Source: Hanleya hanleyi (Eukaryota > Mollusca > Polyplacophora > Lepidopleurida > Hanleyidae). Taken from it: 64,000 nucleotides of DNA. Below the pieces are notes generated by a model, which ran no database searches, was not told the origin of the DNA, and was given only the letters and a program-made list of their open reading frames with translations. The stretch is taken from assembly GCA_036873755.1 (NCBI GenBank), contig JAVTVY010033662.1, positions 62,001-126,000 on the forward strand. Reading direction: 5' to 3'. Both the position numbers and the translations under genes were made by a program. Every line of letters begins with the position of its first letter. Positions within the stretch are counted from its first letter, which is position 1. Of the stretch, positions 50,187 through 59,220 are shown piece by piece.

Positions 50187-51044
50187 TAACATACGGCTGC
50201 ATGCAATGATCCAACATTAGGGATATATGGTCCATCTGATTATCGGTGAACATTCTAGAGGCCTCATGTGAAAAAGACAACAAAGTTTAAACCCACACTG
50301 ACAAGTGGGATATCTACGACGAATCCATGTCTGCTTACATTTGCTGAAGTACATAGCAAGGAAATGAAGAGCAAAGTTGATGTAAATGGATATGCGTCCT
50401 GCACAACATCTTTCGTTCCCTATGGACTGCTAACGTCGCAGCTCTCATTAATGCAAATATTAATATAAATGTAATGTAATGTTAATCTAACATCTATAAA
50501 ACTCATTGTCGCCGAGGCCACAGCTATGCCCAACCCTGTACTCCGGCACACGCCGTGGCATATAAAGAGCCCAGTTCAAGTATTACCGGCTGTTCCATCT
50601 GCTCTTAGATGGCCAATCACAGCGGCTGTATTGTCTAGTCCTTTTGCAGCCGACACACTTGGCTACTCGAACTGCGCGCACCGCATTTTTAACGAAAAAT
50701 GGAGGAAAAGCCGATGCGGACTATATGTGACAGATTCAATGTTCAGTTTACTGGATCACCAGAAATTAGCTATAGCTTCCATCTTGAGAAAGAAAGATGT
50801 TCGCTTACGATATTTATTTTGAAAATAGGCTTATGGATCAAGCAAGTGATCGATAAAATATATTTTTGGGGAAAGCTTATAGGAACACGCCGAAATTGTT
50901 GAATTTGTGGAGGAATTTGTTAAATGTGAAAAAAATCTGTAAAAACGGAACGAAATGCACATTACCAATCTTCGATGAGAAGTACAAATAGATGCATCGA
51001 TGAAAAATAACGAAAACAAATGTTAGAGGGAAAAAGAAAACATT

Positions 51045-51116
51045 AGGTTCTACCAAGATTTGAACTCAGATCGCTGGATTCAGAGTCCAGCCTGCTAACC
51101 ATTGCATCACGAAACG
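51045..51116 (-). tRNA. tRNA-Gln(CTG)-like sequence, copy B
   Basis: Identical in form to 43780-43851: tRNA-Gln anticodon and T arms with a mismatched acceptor stem. Probably a pseudogene. Confidence 0.55.
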
Positions 51117-51378
51117 TGTTTAACTTCCTGGACAGAACGAGCACTTTTCTCCTGAAGTCCGCTTCGGTGGGACATATGTGCTGCCATGTGATAGGTCACA
51201 TGAATCTTCTCGCTCATAAATATTTATCACATACTACGCTTGCTTCCATTACAAACTAGAGGCATTGAGGTAGCATGTCTCTGGTGGAGCGAGAATGATT
51301 AAACTGGGCCGCCCAATGTTATCTCAACGATATTCTCAGACGAATTAAACTATCCAGCCTTTTCTAGATCTGTCATAC

Positions 51379-51606
51379 TTAATTACAAGCGTCTGGTCCG
51401 TCATTCATAATCCAGCCGTCGTCCATTAGAGAATATCCGCGTCCATAATCCAAAGACCTATTCCATATTCCATATAACAGTATTAGCACCAAATTCAAAA
51501 AGACGATCATAGTATACATAAACATAGGCTTGCTTCCTGCAAGAGAGAAGCGGTCAACAGTTTTCAATGATGCCGGCAAGACCTCATGATGTTCCAAAAA
51601 TATCAA
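51379..51606 (-). CDS. small transmembrane ORF at the retroelement 3' end, copy B
   Basis: Same frame as 44114-44341 with two substitutions (H to E context and N to S), one hydrophobic segment and intact length. Function unknown. Confidence 0.3.
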   Translation of the reverse strand: MIFLEHHEVLPASLKTVDRFSLAGSKPMFMYTMIVFLNLVLILLYGIWNRSLDYGRGYSLMDDGWIMNDGPDACN

Positions 51607-54600
51607 ATCCGTATCGCTGATCAGTATTCTTAATCCATAATATTCGTTGTAAAGTCGTCATCTAAAGAATGATGTATCTCAGTCACGCTTTGATTGTGAC
51701 TGTTCATATGAGCACCATGAGGATCTAGAAGTACATGGTTCATACGGCCCCTAGCCCCGGGTTAAGCGGAATTAGACACAAGTTACGAAACGTCGCGCCA
51801 TAGATCTTGCACGCTACGTTCGTATTTTGCTATCAGCACGCGATATGTATCGCCAAATTTGAGAAACTTTGAGTGGAGGCGCTTGGTGGAATAGCCCTGT
51901 TTTATAAGTTTCTGCAACAATGTTTTGTGACGTTGATTAAAATCGTCACATTTAACACAGGATCTAGCATATGCTACTAAGCGAGATATGTATACGCCAT
52001 ATGCAGGCCCCACTGGAATATTACGGTCCAGAAAGGGATAGTTTACGGTGTCGAAATTGTAATCATCTCTTTTGTCATAAAGTCGACGAGAGAGAATGCC
52101 CGCTTCATTTTTATAGAGATAGAGATCTAAATATGGTGTGCCTGTAGGGCTATCTGTAGTTTCCTTCAAATCCAGTGAAGGTGGATATATATCCTTCACT
52201 GCGCATCATTTATATAGCGATTATCCACAGCGAGAAGATCGTCTATATAGCGTTTGGTGAATGAGACGGAACGGGCTTTGAATGGATCGGTTTTTGAAAG
52301 CGCCTGCATATAGTCATATTAATAAGAGAACAGATACAGGTCAGCCAACAGGGGTGCACAATTAGTACCCATTGGAATACCTATATGCTGCTGATATATT
52401 GTGTTGCCAAATTTCACATAGATATTTTTAATGAGAAATTCAAGCAACTCTATAAACAAAGAAACATCCCATGAATGATATCTCTTGTATGTAGTCGAGC
52501 TAAAGAATGCTTTATGGCTTCCGACATTAATATATCTACGATCAGTTTTCTTGAACACAGATACTATTAATGAACTTATACGGTCAATAAGGTCCTGATG
52601 AGGGATTGTAGTATAGAGAGTCGAGAAATCCCATGTGGATACATGTCTGTACGGTATGTGACCTTTAGCATCAAGTTCTTCCGTAAGACATTTTGAGTTT
52701 TTCAATATCCACATACATTCAACGCCAGAGTTCTTAGAAATAGTGGCGCAATACCTTTCCCAAAATGCTTTTACCTCCTGAAGGGCCCTCGTCAATAGGG
52801 TTGAAAGAAGCTTGGTGGTGCAGCTTCTAGAACCAGCTATGAATCTAACTTTGTATGGTGATTTATGCATTTTGGGAGTCCAGTATAGTTTTGGTATGTC
52901 GTTATGATTGGTTGGAAGACAAATACCTCTTTCCCTGAGAAACTTTTTGTGATTGTTAAATAAATCTTCCAGAGTAAATGCAGTTTGGGAGTAAGTAGAC
53001 GTATTTGATGAAGATATGTCTACACTCAATTCTTTAACCAGCACCTGGTAATAGTAATATTTACATATGAATATTATATTATTCGGAGCTTTTGTCTGCT
53101 GGGACTATGACGAATTTACTCTGGAGATTTGCTAGAACTTCTTGCGAATTGAGGTTTCTCAGTACTTGTTTTGCTTGGGGAAGAGTACTTCTGTCAATAT
53201 GGCGGATTGTTTCAACGACCTTGCTCTTGGTGAGGTCCAGCCAATCAGCGAGTACTGTAGGTTCAACTTTTTCTCGCTTAGACCAATCAATAACGTACTG
53301 TTCTAATGCAGACAGGACTATCTTCTGGTCGGCCTTCAGATTTATTCTTCTTGGCTATCTATATTTAGGTCCTTTCATCAGGAGTAATTTCAGATCCTTA
53401 TCACTCACCACATCAAGGTCACCAGTCACAATATGTTGCATGGTGTATAGATAAAGTTCGACAATTCACAATCACAACTATAGCCTCCTGACGTGTATAA
53501 GTTCCAGTCAAACTCCTGGACAGCATTGGAGTAATTGAATATTTTGGTGGCTATAGATTTAGTGTACTTATATGAAATGCAAGGAGGTTCTGTGAACTTA
53601 AAATAGTTTGGTACAGCGTTGCGTACCTCTGGATCATTCAGGATTCGAGATAAATTAATGATGTCCAGTCCTTTATCTAAGTAGTTGAGTTTCAAGAAAA
53701 GCCGATCTTGAGATGTTTCGATTATGTTCACTGGACGATACAACCGAAAATACGCTATATCTTGACATACTTTAATGATTTTTGATGGTATTATATTTCC
53801 TGAAGACGCAGATTGTTGTATATCTCTGGCTATTTGATCTAAAGCTCTCAGAGGTAACGCATACAGAACTGTACGTAAGCTATGTATACTATTGGGTGTG
53901 TTAGTTAAACCCACTAAGTAATTTAAAGTGATATGATCGTGAATCATCGAACTATTAAACTTTCGCCAGCCATGGCTGCGATGTCTCCGTTGATGAGGTT
54001 TAAATAGTTGGGTAATGTTGGATATATTTGAACGGCGGTTTGTAGCATTTCCGAACCCACTGACATTATCATTTAAACCAAACGGAAACACTGACCCAAG
54101 TTCTAGCATCCAGAATAATTCCCGCTCTCGGATTTTTCTCTCAAATCCAAAGGGGGAATCCTTAGTAGATGGATAGACGGCGTCTATGATCTGAATACTA
54201 AAGTTATCCCAGCCATGGTCGGGTCCAGAAAAATGCTTACCTATAAGCAATTGCTTTTTCCTAACGGATTTTCTGTGACCGTTCACCCTAAGATGGAGTC
54301 TTTGGGTGGTCTTGCCAACATACTGTTGACCACACTTCTTACAGGAAACTAAATAAATACAGTTTGTAGTAGAACAACTAAGATCAATATACGAGTTAAC
54401 AGAATATGAGTTACCAGTTAACGCGGAACTAAATGAAGCTGAAGTATTAAAGAGTGGACACGTGAGACATCCACGATGTCCACACTTAGAAATTTTGAAA
54501 TTATTACATGTAGAATTCGGTGCTAAACAATCATCAAGCGCAATATTACAAGGTTTGATGTTGTGGCCTTGCTTTGCTGTCAGAAATATATCTGTCATTT

Positions 54601-54715
54601 GGATTGAAAAAGGTCTTAGTGCATTTCGAGCTATCAGAGACTCGGCCGAGAAACCTGCACTAAGGTTCCTCGGGTCTGTCTTCATATTTTTTCTTATTAT
54701 TGTATTCATTATGAG
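51381..54715 (-). pseudogene. permuted Penelope-like retroelement (Naiad type), copy B
   Basis: The most complete copy. The N-terminal frame (54709-53426, 427 codons) has Cys/His-rich fingers (about residues 54-84), then a GIY-YIG-like endonuclease domain: CIYLVSC at 117-123, YVGKT at 130-134, and a catalytic-type Glu in RERELFW near 195-200. RT follows in 53044-52319 (KSPYKVRFIAGSR, DFSTLYTTIP with the first catalytic Asp, GIPMGTNCAP), with RYIDD near 52252-52238 and the C-terminus in 52199-51783. The order endonuclease-then-RT is the permuted arrangement; canonical Penelope elements have GIY-YIG after RT. Frame losses near 53430, 53335 and 53090, a TAA at 52321-52319 and a missing base near 52198 inactivate it. 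The 5' end abuts the Polinton gene at about 54715, only a few bases above the ATG, so 5' truncation is possible. Confidence 0.85.
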
Positions 54716-54721
54716 TGTAGG

Positions 54722-55180
54722 GTGTGCAGGGGCCCTGGAGATGTTTGCTGGTCGCGCGCTGAGACCGTATCGAATACGGTTACGCTACACCGTGACGGCT
54801 GGACCAAATTTAAACGGGTGTTGAGCGGCGAGCTCGACGGACACCTCATCCACATAGACAATGCCATCTACGTATACCGTGGACCCTTCTTCCCACGCCT
54901 GGGCCGCTACCAAGACCCTACGCGAGGCTTCACCCTAGACCCCGATCTGTGGACAGCCTTCGAGAAAGTGGTGTCCATCGTGGACCAGCTGTTTACACCG
55001 GACGAGCGGTCATCAGACGAGTTGGAGTGGGCTCGTGCCCTGAGAGAAGCGGCGGCAGAACCCAATGAACAAATGTCTAGCCATGAACCAGACGACGATA
55101 CCATTGATTACCCGGCTAGACTCAGTCAGCCCAGTGACATGACCACCCGATCCTTTGATCTCACGGGGTTCTCCCTATAA
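54722..55180 (+). CDS. Polinton gene with PC4-like features, 5'-truncated
   Basis: The shared part begins about 54735 (GDVC) and continues through GWTKFKRVLSGELDG, IHIDNAIYVYRGPF and LDPDLWTAFE. It is paralogous to the next gene (55221-55691). The pattern of an aromatic VY strand, a hydrophobic strand, then a short helix with DxW resembles the single-stranded-DNA-binding PC4/p15 coactivator fold seen in some Polinton proteins; this is an inference from pattern only. The acidic C-terminal tail has RSSDELEW, repeated in the paralogue. The N-terminus was lost where the retroelement is inserted, so it is probably non-functional. Confidence 0.55.
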   Translation: MCRGPGDVCWSRAETVSNTVTLHRDGWTKFKRVLSGELDGHLIHIDNAIYVYRGPFFPRLGRYQDPTRGFTLDPDLWTAFEKVVSIVDQLFTPDERSSDELEWARALREAAAEPNEQMSSHEPDDDTIDYPARLSQPSDMTTRSFDLTGFSL

Positions 55181-55183
55181 ATA
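55176..55183 (+). promoter_or_regulatory. TATA box (TATAAATA)
   Basis: Overlaps the last codons of the preceding gene, 38 bp before the ATG at 55221. This placement repeats for the integrase. Confidence 0.65.
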
Positions 55184-55220
55184 CGAGACAGTCAAATCTG
55201 GTACCATTCACGTGCTGACC

Positions 55221-55691
55221 ATGACGGAGCATATAATACTGGCGTATCTCAGCCTGACCCCCGAGGTTTTCCTGCACGTGTATGCGGATAAGGTCGATAT
55301 CATGGAGGAGGTGGGAGACATCTGTGATGCGGACCCTACACAACCGTGCCCGGCCCACATTTGCCTGTCCCGGGAGGGCTGGACCAAATTCAAATGGGTG
55401 TTGTCTGGTGAACTGGACGACGACCTCATCCACTTGTGTCACGATGTGTACATCCGACGCGGCCCTTTCTTTGCTCAATTGGCTCGGCTAGATGGGGGTA
55501 CAGTGCATTTTACCCTTCACCCTGATCTATGGTCTGCATTGGAAGATGCCGTGGTAGATGTGGATGAAGTGCTTATCAAGCGGTCATCAGACGAGTTGGA
55601 CTGGTCATTTACCATGGACACTGTGGAAGCCAACGAAGAAAATCAGAAAGAAAGTCCGGCCCAAGATATACCCGTTATAAATAAACGATAG
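55221..55691 (+). CDS. Polinton gene with PC4-like features, second copy
   Basis: 156 codons from ATG 55221, chosen because a TATA box lies just upstream and the in-frame sequence before it is promoter. It has an N-terminal half with a VYADKVDIMEEVGDIC segment, a central GWTKFKWVLSGELDD shared with the gene above, then IHLCHDVYIRRGPF, LHPDLWSALED and an acidic tail with RSSDELDW. Two weakly similar halves suggest a duplicated PC4-like (ssDNA-binding) unit. If so, it would act in transcription or genome replication of the element. The family is not certain. Confidence 0.6.
   Translation: MTEHIILAYLSLTPEVFLHVYADKVDIMEEVGDICDADPTQPCPAHICLSREGWTKFKWVLSGELDDDLIHLCHDVYIRRGPFFAQLARLDGGTVHFTLHPDLWSALEDAVVDVDEVLIKRSSDELDWSFTMDTVEANEENQKESPAQDIPVINKR
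55676..55685 (+). promoter_or_regulatory. TATA box of the integrase gene
   Basis: TATAAATAAA overlaps the stop region of the preceding gene, about 34-43 bp before the integrase ATG at 55719. Confidence 0.65.
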
Positions 55692-55718
55692 AGCCACGAT
55701 CCATCATCATTTGTCACC

Positions 55719-56486
55719 ATGAAGCGCTGGGAGAAGGTGTTGGATAACTTATACTACAGTCCCGACAGTCCGGCGGCCTATAGTGCATTGTCGGCTCTCT
55801 ATCGAGCGGCCAAACCCCAGGGGATACAACGTGCCCAAGTCCGAGATTGGTTAAGAAAACAAGACACCTATACCTTACATCGATCTGTCCGTCGCCATTT
55901 TCTACGGAACCGGGTCATCGTGGGAGGAATAGATGCCCAGTGGCAAGCGGATTTGGTCGATATGAGCGCCTTTGCCAAACACAACGATGGGAATCGGTCT
56001 ATCTTGACGTGCATCGATATCCTATCCAAGTATGCGTGGGTGGTACCCATCCGGACGAAAACGGGGGCGAATCTCATAGCGGCGTTCAAAGACATCTTCA
56101 AGACCGGGCGCAAACCTTTGTATTTGCAAACCGACGAAGGCACGGAATTCCTCAACAGACCGTTCCAACAGTTTCTGAAAGCCCAGAAGGTGTTTTTCTT
56201 CCATACGTACAACGAGACCAAGGCTTCCGTGGTGGAAAGGTTCAACAGGACATTCAAAGGCCGCATGTATAAATATTTCACCTATAAGAATACAAGGCGG
56301 TACATCGATGTTCTCCCGAAACTTGTGAGTGGTTACAATCGAGCCTATCATCGGAGTATAGAGAGAGCCCCCATTACCGTGACCCAACGCAATGAAGCCC
56401 AAGTCCGGTGTGTCTTGTACCCCAGGCCATCGCAGCGAACGCCGAAGGCGGTGTACAATTACAAGCGTCTAGTCCGTCATTCATAA
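55719..56486 (+). pseudogene. Polinton retroviral-type integrase, catalytic part (interrupted)
   Basis: N-terminal helical region followed by an RNase-H-like DDE core: D78 (QADLVDM), D139 (LQTDEGTEF) and E173 (VVERFNRT), all present. It would insert the linear element into host DNA with a 6-bp target duplication. Typical Polinton integrases continue into an SH3-like segment and a chromodomain. Here element sequence stops at about 56456 and the last residues (to the stop at 56486) are read from a retroelement insert. The rest of the gene resumes at 57255. The frames on the two sides do not join cleanly, so there is probably a further indel. Confidence 0.9.
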
Positions 56487-57254
56487 TCCAGCCGTCGTCC
56501 ATTAGAGAATATCCGCGTCCATAATCCAAAGACCTATTCCATATTCCATATAACAGTATTAGCACCAAATTCAAAAAGACAATCATAGTATACATAAACA
56601 TAGGCTTGTTTCCTGCAAGAGAGAAGCGGTCAACAGTTTTCAATGATGCCGGCAAGACATCATGATGTTCCAAAAATATCAAATCCGTATCGCTGATCAG
56701 TATTCTTAATCCATAATATTCGTTATAGAATCGTCATCTAAAAAAAAAAGATGTATCTCAGTCACGCTTTGATTGTGACTGTTCATATGAGTACCATGAG
56801 GATCTTGAAGTACATGGGTTCATACGGCCCCTAGCCCCGGGTTAAGCGGAATTAGACACAAGTTACGAAACGTAGCGCCATAGATCTTGCACGCTACGTT
56901 CGTATTTTGCTATCAGCATGCGATATGTATCGCCAAATTTGAGAAACTTTGAGTGGAGGCGCTTGGTGGAATAGCCCTGTTTTATAAGTTTCTGCAACAA
57001 TGTTTTGTGACGTTGATTAAAATCATCACATTTAAGACAGGATCTAGCAAATGCTACTAAGCGAGATATGTATACGCCATATGCAGGTCCCACTGGAATA
57101 TTACTATCCAGAAAGGGATAGTTTACGATGTCGAAATTGTAATCATCTCTTTTGTCATAAAGTCGACGAGCGAGAATGCCCGCTTCATTTTTATAGAGAT
57201 AGAGATCTAAATAAGATGTGCCTGTAGGGCTATCTGTAGTTTCCTTCAAATCCC
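56457..57254 (-). mobile_element. 5'-truncated Penelope-like insertion inside the integrase gene
   Basis: About 800 bp containing the retroelement 3' end (small transmembrane ORF, 56682-56457) and the RT C-terminus (RT frame 57252-56863), cut off at CTTCAAATCC. TGTAC flanks it at 56452-56456 and 57255-57259, a probable 5-bp target duplication. Homology to copies A and B begins exactly at AATTACAAG, which defines the retroelement 3' terminus. 5' truncation is typical of target-primed retrotransposition. It is about as diverged from A and B as expected for a separate insertion. Confidence 0.8.
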
Positions 57255-57576
57255 TGTACGGATCAGTAAAGTCAAAGGTCAATTTGAGAAAAGTTACTTG
57301 CCCAACTGGAGCGATGAGCACTTCCTGATTAAACGGCGCCTACCCCAACAGCAGCGAGTCTATGAACTGGAAGATCTTCAAGGGGAACCGTTGCTAGGGA
57401 CGTTTTACGAGATGGAATTACAGCCTGTCGTAAAAACAAAGCAAGACTACTACAAAGTGGAGCAGATTTTGAAAACGGAACATCGACGTGGCAAACTGTT
57501 TCATTTCGTCAAATGGCAAGGCTGGCCCAGTTCCTTCAATTCCTGGGTCGCTGCCAACCAGGTGAAACGACTATAA
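57255..57576 (+). pseudogene. Polinton integrase, C-terminal part with chromodomain
   Basis: Open frame from about 57255 with the VRISKVKGQFEKSY and LPNWSDEHF segment of Polinton integrases, then a chromodomain (YYKVEQILK, FHFVKWQGWPSSFNSW) ending at 57576. The chromodomain would bind chromatin marks to guide integration. It has lost its start because of the retroelement insertion. Confidence 0.85.
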
Positions 57577-57578
57577 AG
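57572..57578 (+). promoter_or_regulatory. TATA box of the membrane-protein gene
   Basis: TATAAAG overlaps the integrase stop codon, about 50 bp before the ATG at 57627. Confidence 0.55.
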
Positions 57579-57626
57579 CCAGACACCACTACCGTCATCC
57601 TTCATTCCAGGTTCGACCACGGTGCT

Positions 57627-58220
57627 ATGGACAAGCAGCAGCTGCCTCTGAACACAGCGTCTCCCAAAACGCGCAAAGCGGAAGTGGGCTTTGTGGTGAT
57701 AGTGCTAACCCTGTTGAGTGTGTTGTACGGAGGTGTGTTTTACGACGTAGCCTATGTCAGCACGCTACTTAACCAACTGAGAACACCAGCCATCAGTGAA
57801 ATCAGTCTACAGATAGCACCAGTCACCTCCGTGATCGAAACGAGCCCAGTCATCACCACACCACGTGTACAAGCCACAACGAGCTCCACACCAAGCTCCA
57901 CACCTACACCAAGTACACCCACTACGTCTGAAAACCCACCGGATTTCATCCCTCACACTGAACAGACAACGACGACCGACGTTATACCCACCACCATCAT
58001 CACTCACAGTGAACAGACAACGACGACCGACGTTGTACCCACCACCACCACTCCAGTTCACTCGTACGAAATTTACAAGAGCGGGTTACCACGACAGCGC
58101 ATACAGCTCGAACCATGGACCCTCGGTGGCAGCATCCCTTCACTTGCGTCATCGCAGGACCGACGGGCTCCGGCAAAACGCACTTCGTCAGGAAGCTCCT
58201 TCAACACGCCGACAGCATGA
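57627..58220 (+). CDS. mucin-like single-pass membrane protein
   Basis: 197 codons. A short polar N-terminus, one transmembrane segment at about residues 20-38 (GFVVIVLTLLSVLYGG), then a Thr/Ser/Pro-rich stalk containing two copies of an HTEQTTTTDV / HSEQTTTTDV repeat. This fits a type II or signal-anchored, heavily O-glycosylated surface protein. The last 35 codons overlap the start of the ATPase gene in another frame (58115-58220). A position between integrase and ATPase would suit a virion-surface or host-membrane protein, but no family is recognised and the role is unknown. The overlapping tail (Arg/Ser-rich) may be a by-product of the ATPase frame. Confidence 0.6.
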   Translation: MDKQQLPLNTASPKTRKAEVGFVVIVLTLLSVLYGGVFYDVAYVSTLLNQLRTPAISEISLQIAPVTSVIETSPVITTPRVQATTSSTPSSTPTPSTPTTSENPPDFIPHTEQTTTTDVIPTTIITHSEQTTTTDVVPTTTTPVHSYEIYKSGLPRQRIQLEPWTLGGSIPSLASSQDRRAPAKRTSSGSSFNTPTA

Positions 58221-58723
58221 TCACCCCACCCATTGCTCGAGTCGTGTGGTGTTACGGAGAATGGCAGGAAGCGTATGCAGCAATGCCCCACATCACGTTC
58301 GTGGAAGGCCTACCCAACCTGGCCGATTTGGAACCCGACACTTTGGTGGTTCTGGATGATCTCATGGCGGAGACGGATGCGCGGGTCACCCAACTCTTTA
58401 CCAAAGGCAGCCACCATCGACGGCTCAGCATCATCTACATTGTGCGGAATCTGTTCAGTAAAAACAAAGAACATCGGAACATCAGCTTAAATGCCCACTA
58501 CCTGGTGGTCTTCAAAAACTCGAGAGATACCACTCAACTGCTGCACCTGGCGAGACAGATGTATCCCGGCCGCACACCGTTTGCGTTGGAAGCCTTTAAA
58601 GATGCCACAACTCCTCAGCACGGGTATATGCTCTTCGACCTCAAGCAAGCCACCCCCGACCACCTTCGACTACAGACCGGCATCTTTCCCGGAGAGGCCC
58701 ACCACGTGTACATGCAAAAATAA
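58115..58723 (+). CDS. A32/FtsK-HerA-type genome-packaging ATPase
   Basis: 202 codons. Walker A GPTGSGKT (residues 15-22), Walker B LVVLDD (77-82), then a conserved region with RRLSIIYIVRNLFSKNKEHR and a C-terminal GYMLFDLKQ. Length and motif order match Polinton and other double-jelly-roll virus ATPases that pump DNA into capsids. It appears intact. It begins inside the preceding gene, with ATG in the context ACCATGGAC. Confidence 0.9.
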   Translation: MDPRWQHPFTCVIAGPTGSGKTHFVRKLLQHADSMITPPIARVVWCYGEWQEAYAAMPHITFVEGLPNLADLEPDTLVVLDDLMAETDARVTQLFTKGSHHRRLSIIYIVRNLFSKNKEHRNISLNAHYLVVFKNSRDTTQLLHLARQMYPGRTPFALEAFKDATTPQHGYMLFDLKQATPDHLRLQTGIFPGEAHHVYMQK

Positions 58724-58779
58724 TGTAAACACACCCACAGTGGCTCCCCCAGCTGGAGTGTGTGTTTGATGATGGGGAT

Positions 58780-58785
58780 AATAAA
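58780..58785 (+). terminator. polyadenylation signal AATAAA after the ATPase gene
   Basis: AATAAA about 60 bp past the ATPase stop. A GATAAAAAG box at about 58834 could be the next TATA. Confidence 0.5.
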
Positions 58786-58875
58786 AAGAATTAATACCAC
58801 AGCATGGTTGACTTTGTCTCTGTTCTCTGAGGTAGATAAAAAGGGCAGAGTTGTGGGTTCTGGCATTAGTTGTAC

Positions 58876-59220
58876 ATGATGTCTTCGCGAGTACGGAAGC
58901 ACGCTCCGACGCTCCGTGTATTGAAGACGGCCCCACCCGAGTTGGTCCGAACCATTGTGCGCGGTGTGGACCCTGACCTTGTACGCTGTCTGTGCGAGAT
59001 CGGGTACAACCTGTTAAAAGGCAACGTACCACTGACTCCGGCTCAGAAGACCAAGTTGACCAAGCATAAGACAGGTCTCCGAACCTTAGTCCAGAAGCGA
59101 GTCTCTCAAACACAAAAGAAAAAGGATGTTACAGAAAGGCGCTTTCTCGGGGCCATCTTAGCACCGTTGGCCGCTTCCGTGTTGGGTCCAGTATTGGGTG
59201 GACTCTTCGGCCGACAATGA
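58876..59220 (+). CDS. Polinton small conserved protein (basic, hydrophobic C-terminus)
   Basis: 114 codons from ATG 58876 (a second ATG follows immediately). Recognisable blocks are a LCEIGYNLLKGNVPLT-type segment, a TPAQKTKLTKHK basic segment, and a C-terminal small-residue hydrophobic stretch GAILAPLAASVLGPVLGGLF. This pattern recurs in animal Polintons between ATPase and capsid genes and resembles adenovirus core or membrane-active minor proteins in layout. Its stop overlaps the next start by 4 bp (ATGA). It appears intact. Confidence 0.7.
   Translation: MMSSRVRKHAPTLRVLKTAPPELVRTIVRGVDPDLVRCLCEIGYNLLKGNVPLTPAQKTKLTKHKTGLRTLVQKRVSQTQKKKDVTERRFLGAILAPLAASVLGPVLGGLFGRQ

Larger units (their letters stand above)
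50187..53936. repeat. 3.7-kb duplicated segment, copy B
   Basis: Partner of 42922-46623. Here the retroelement continues past the end of the shared segment to about 54715, so B probably is the parent of A. Confidence 0.85.

Noticed and set aside
55847..56402. Alternative-frame and antisense ORFs across the integrase
   Set aside because: Shadows of the DDE integrase frame, which has conserved catalytic residues.
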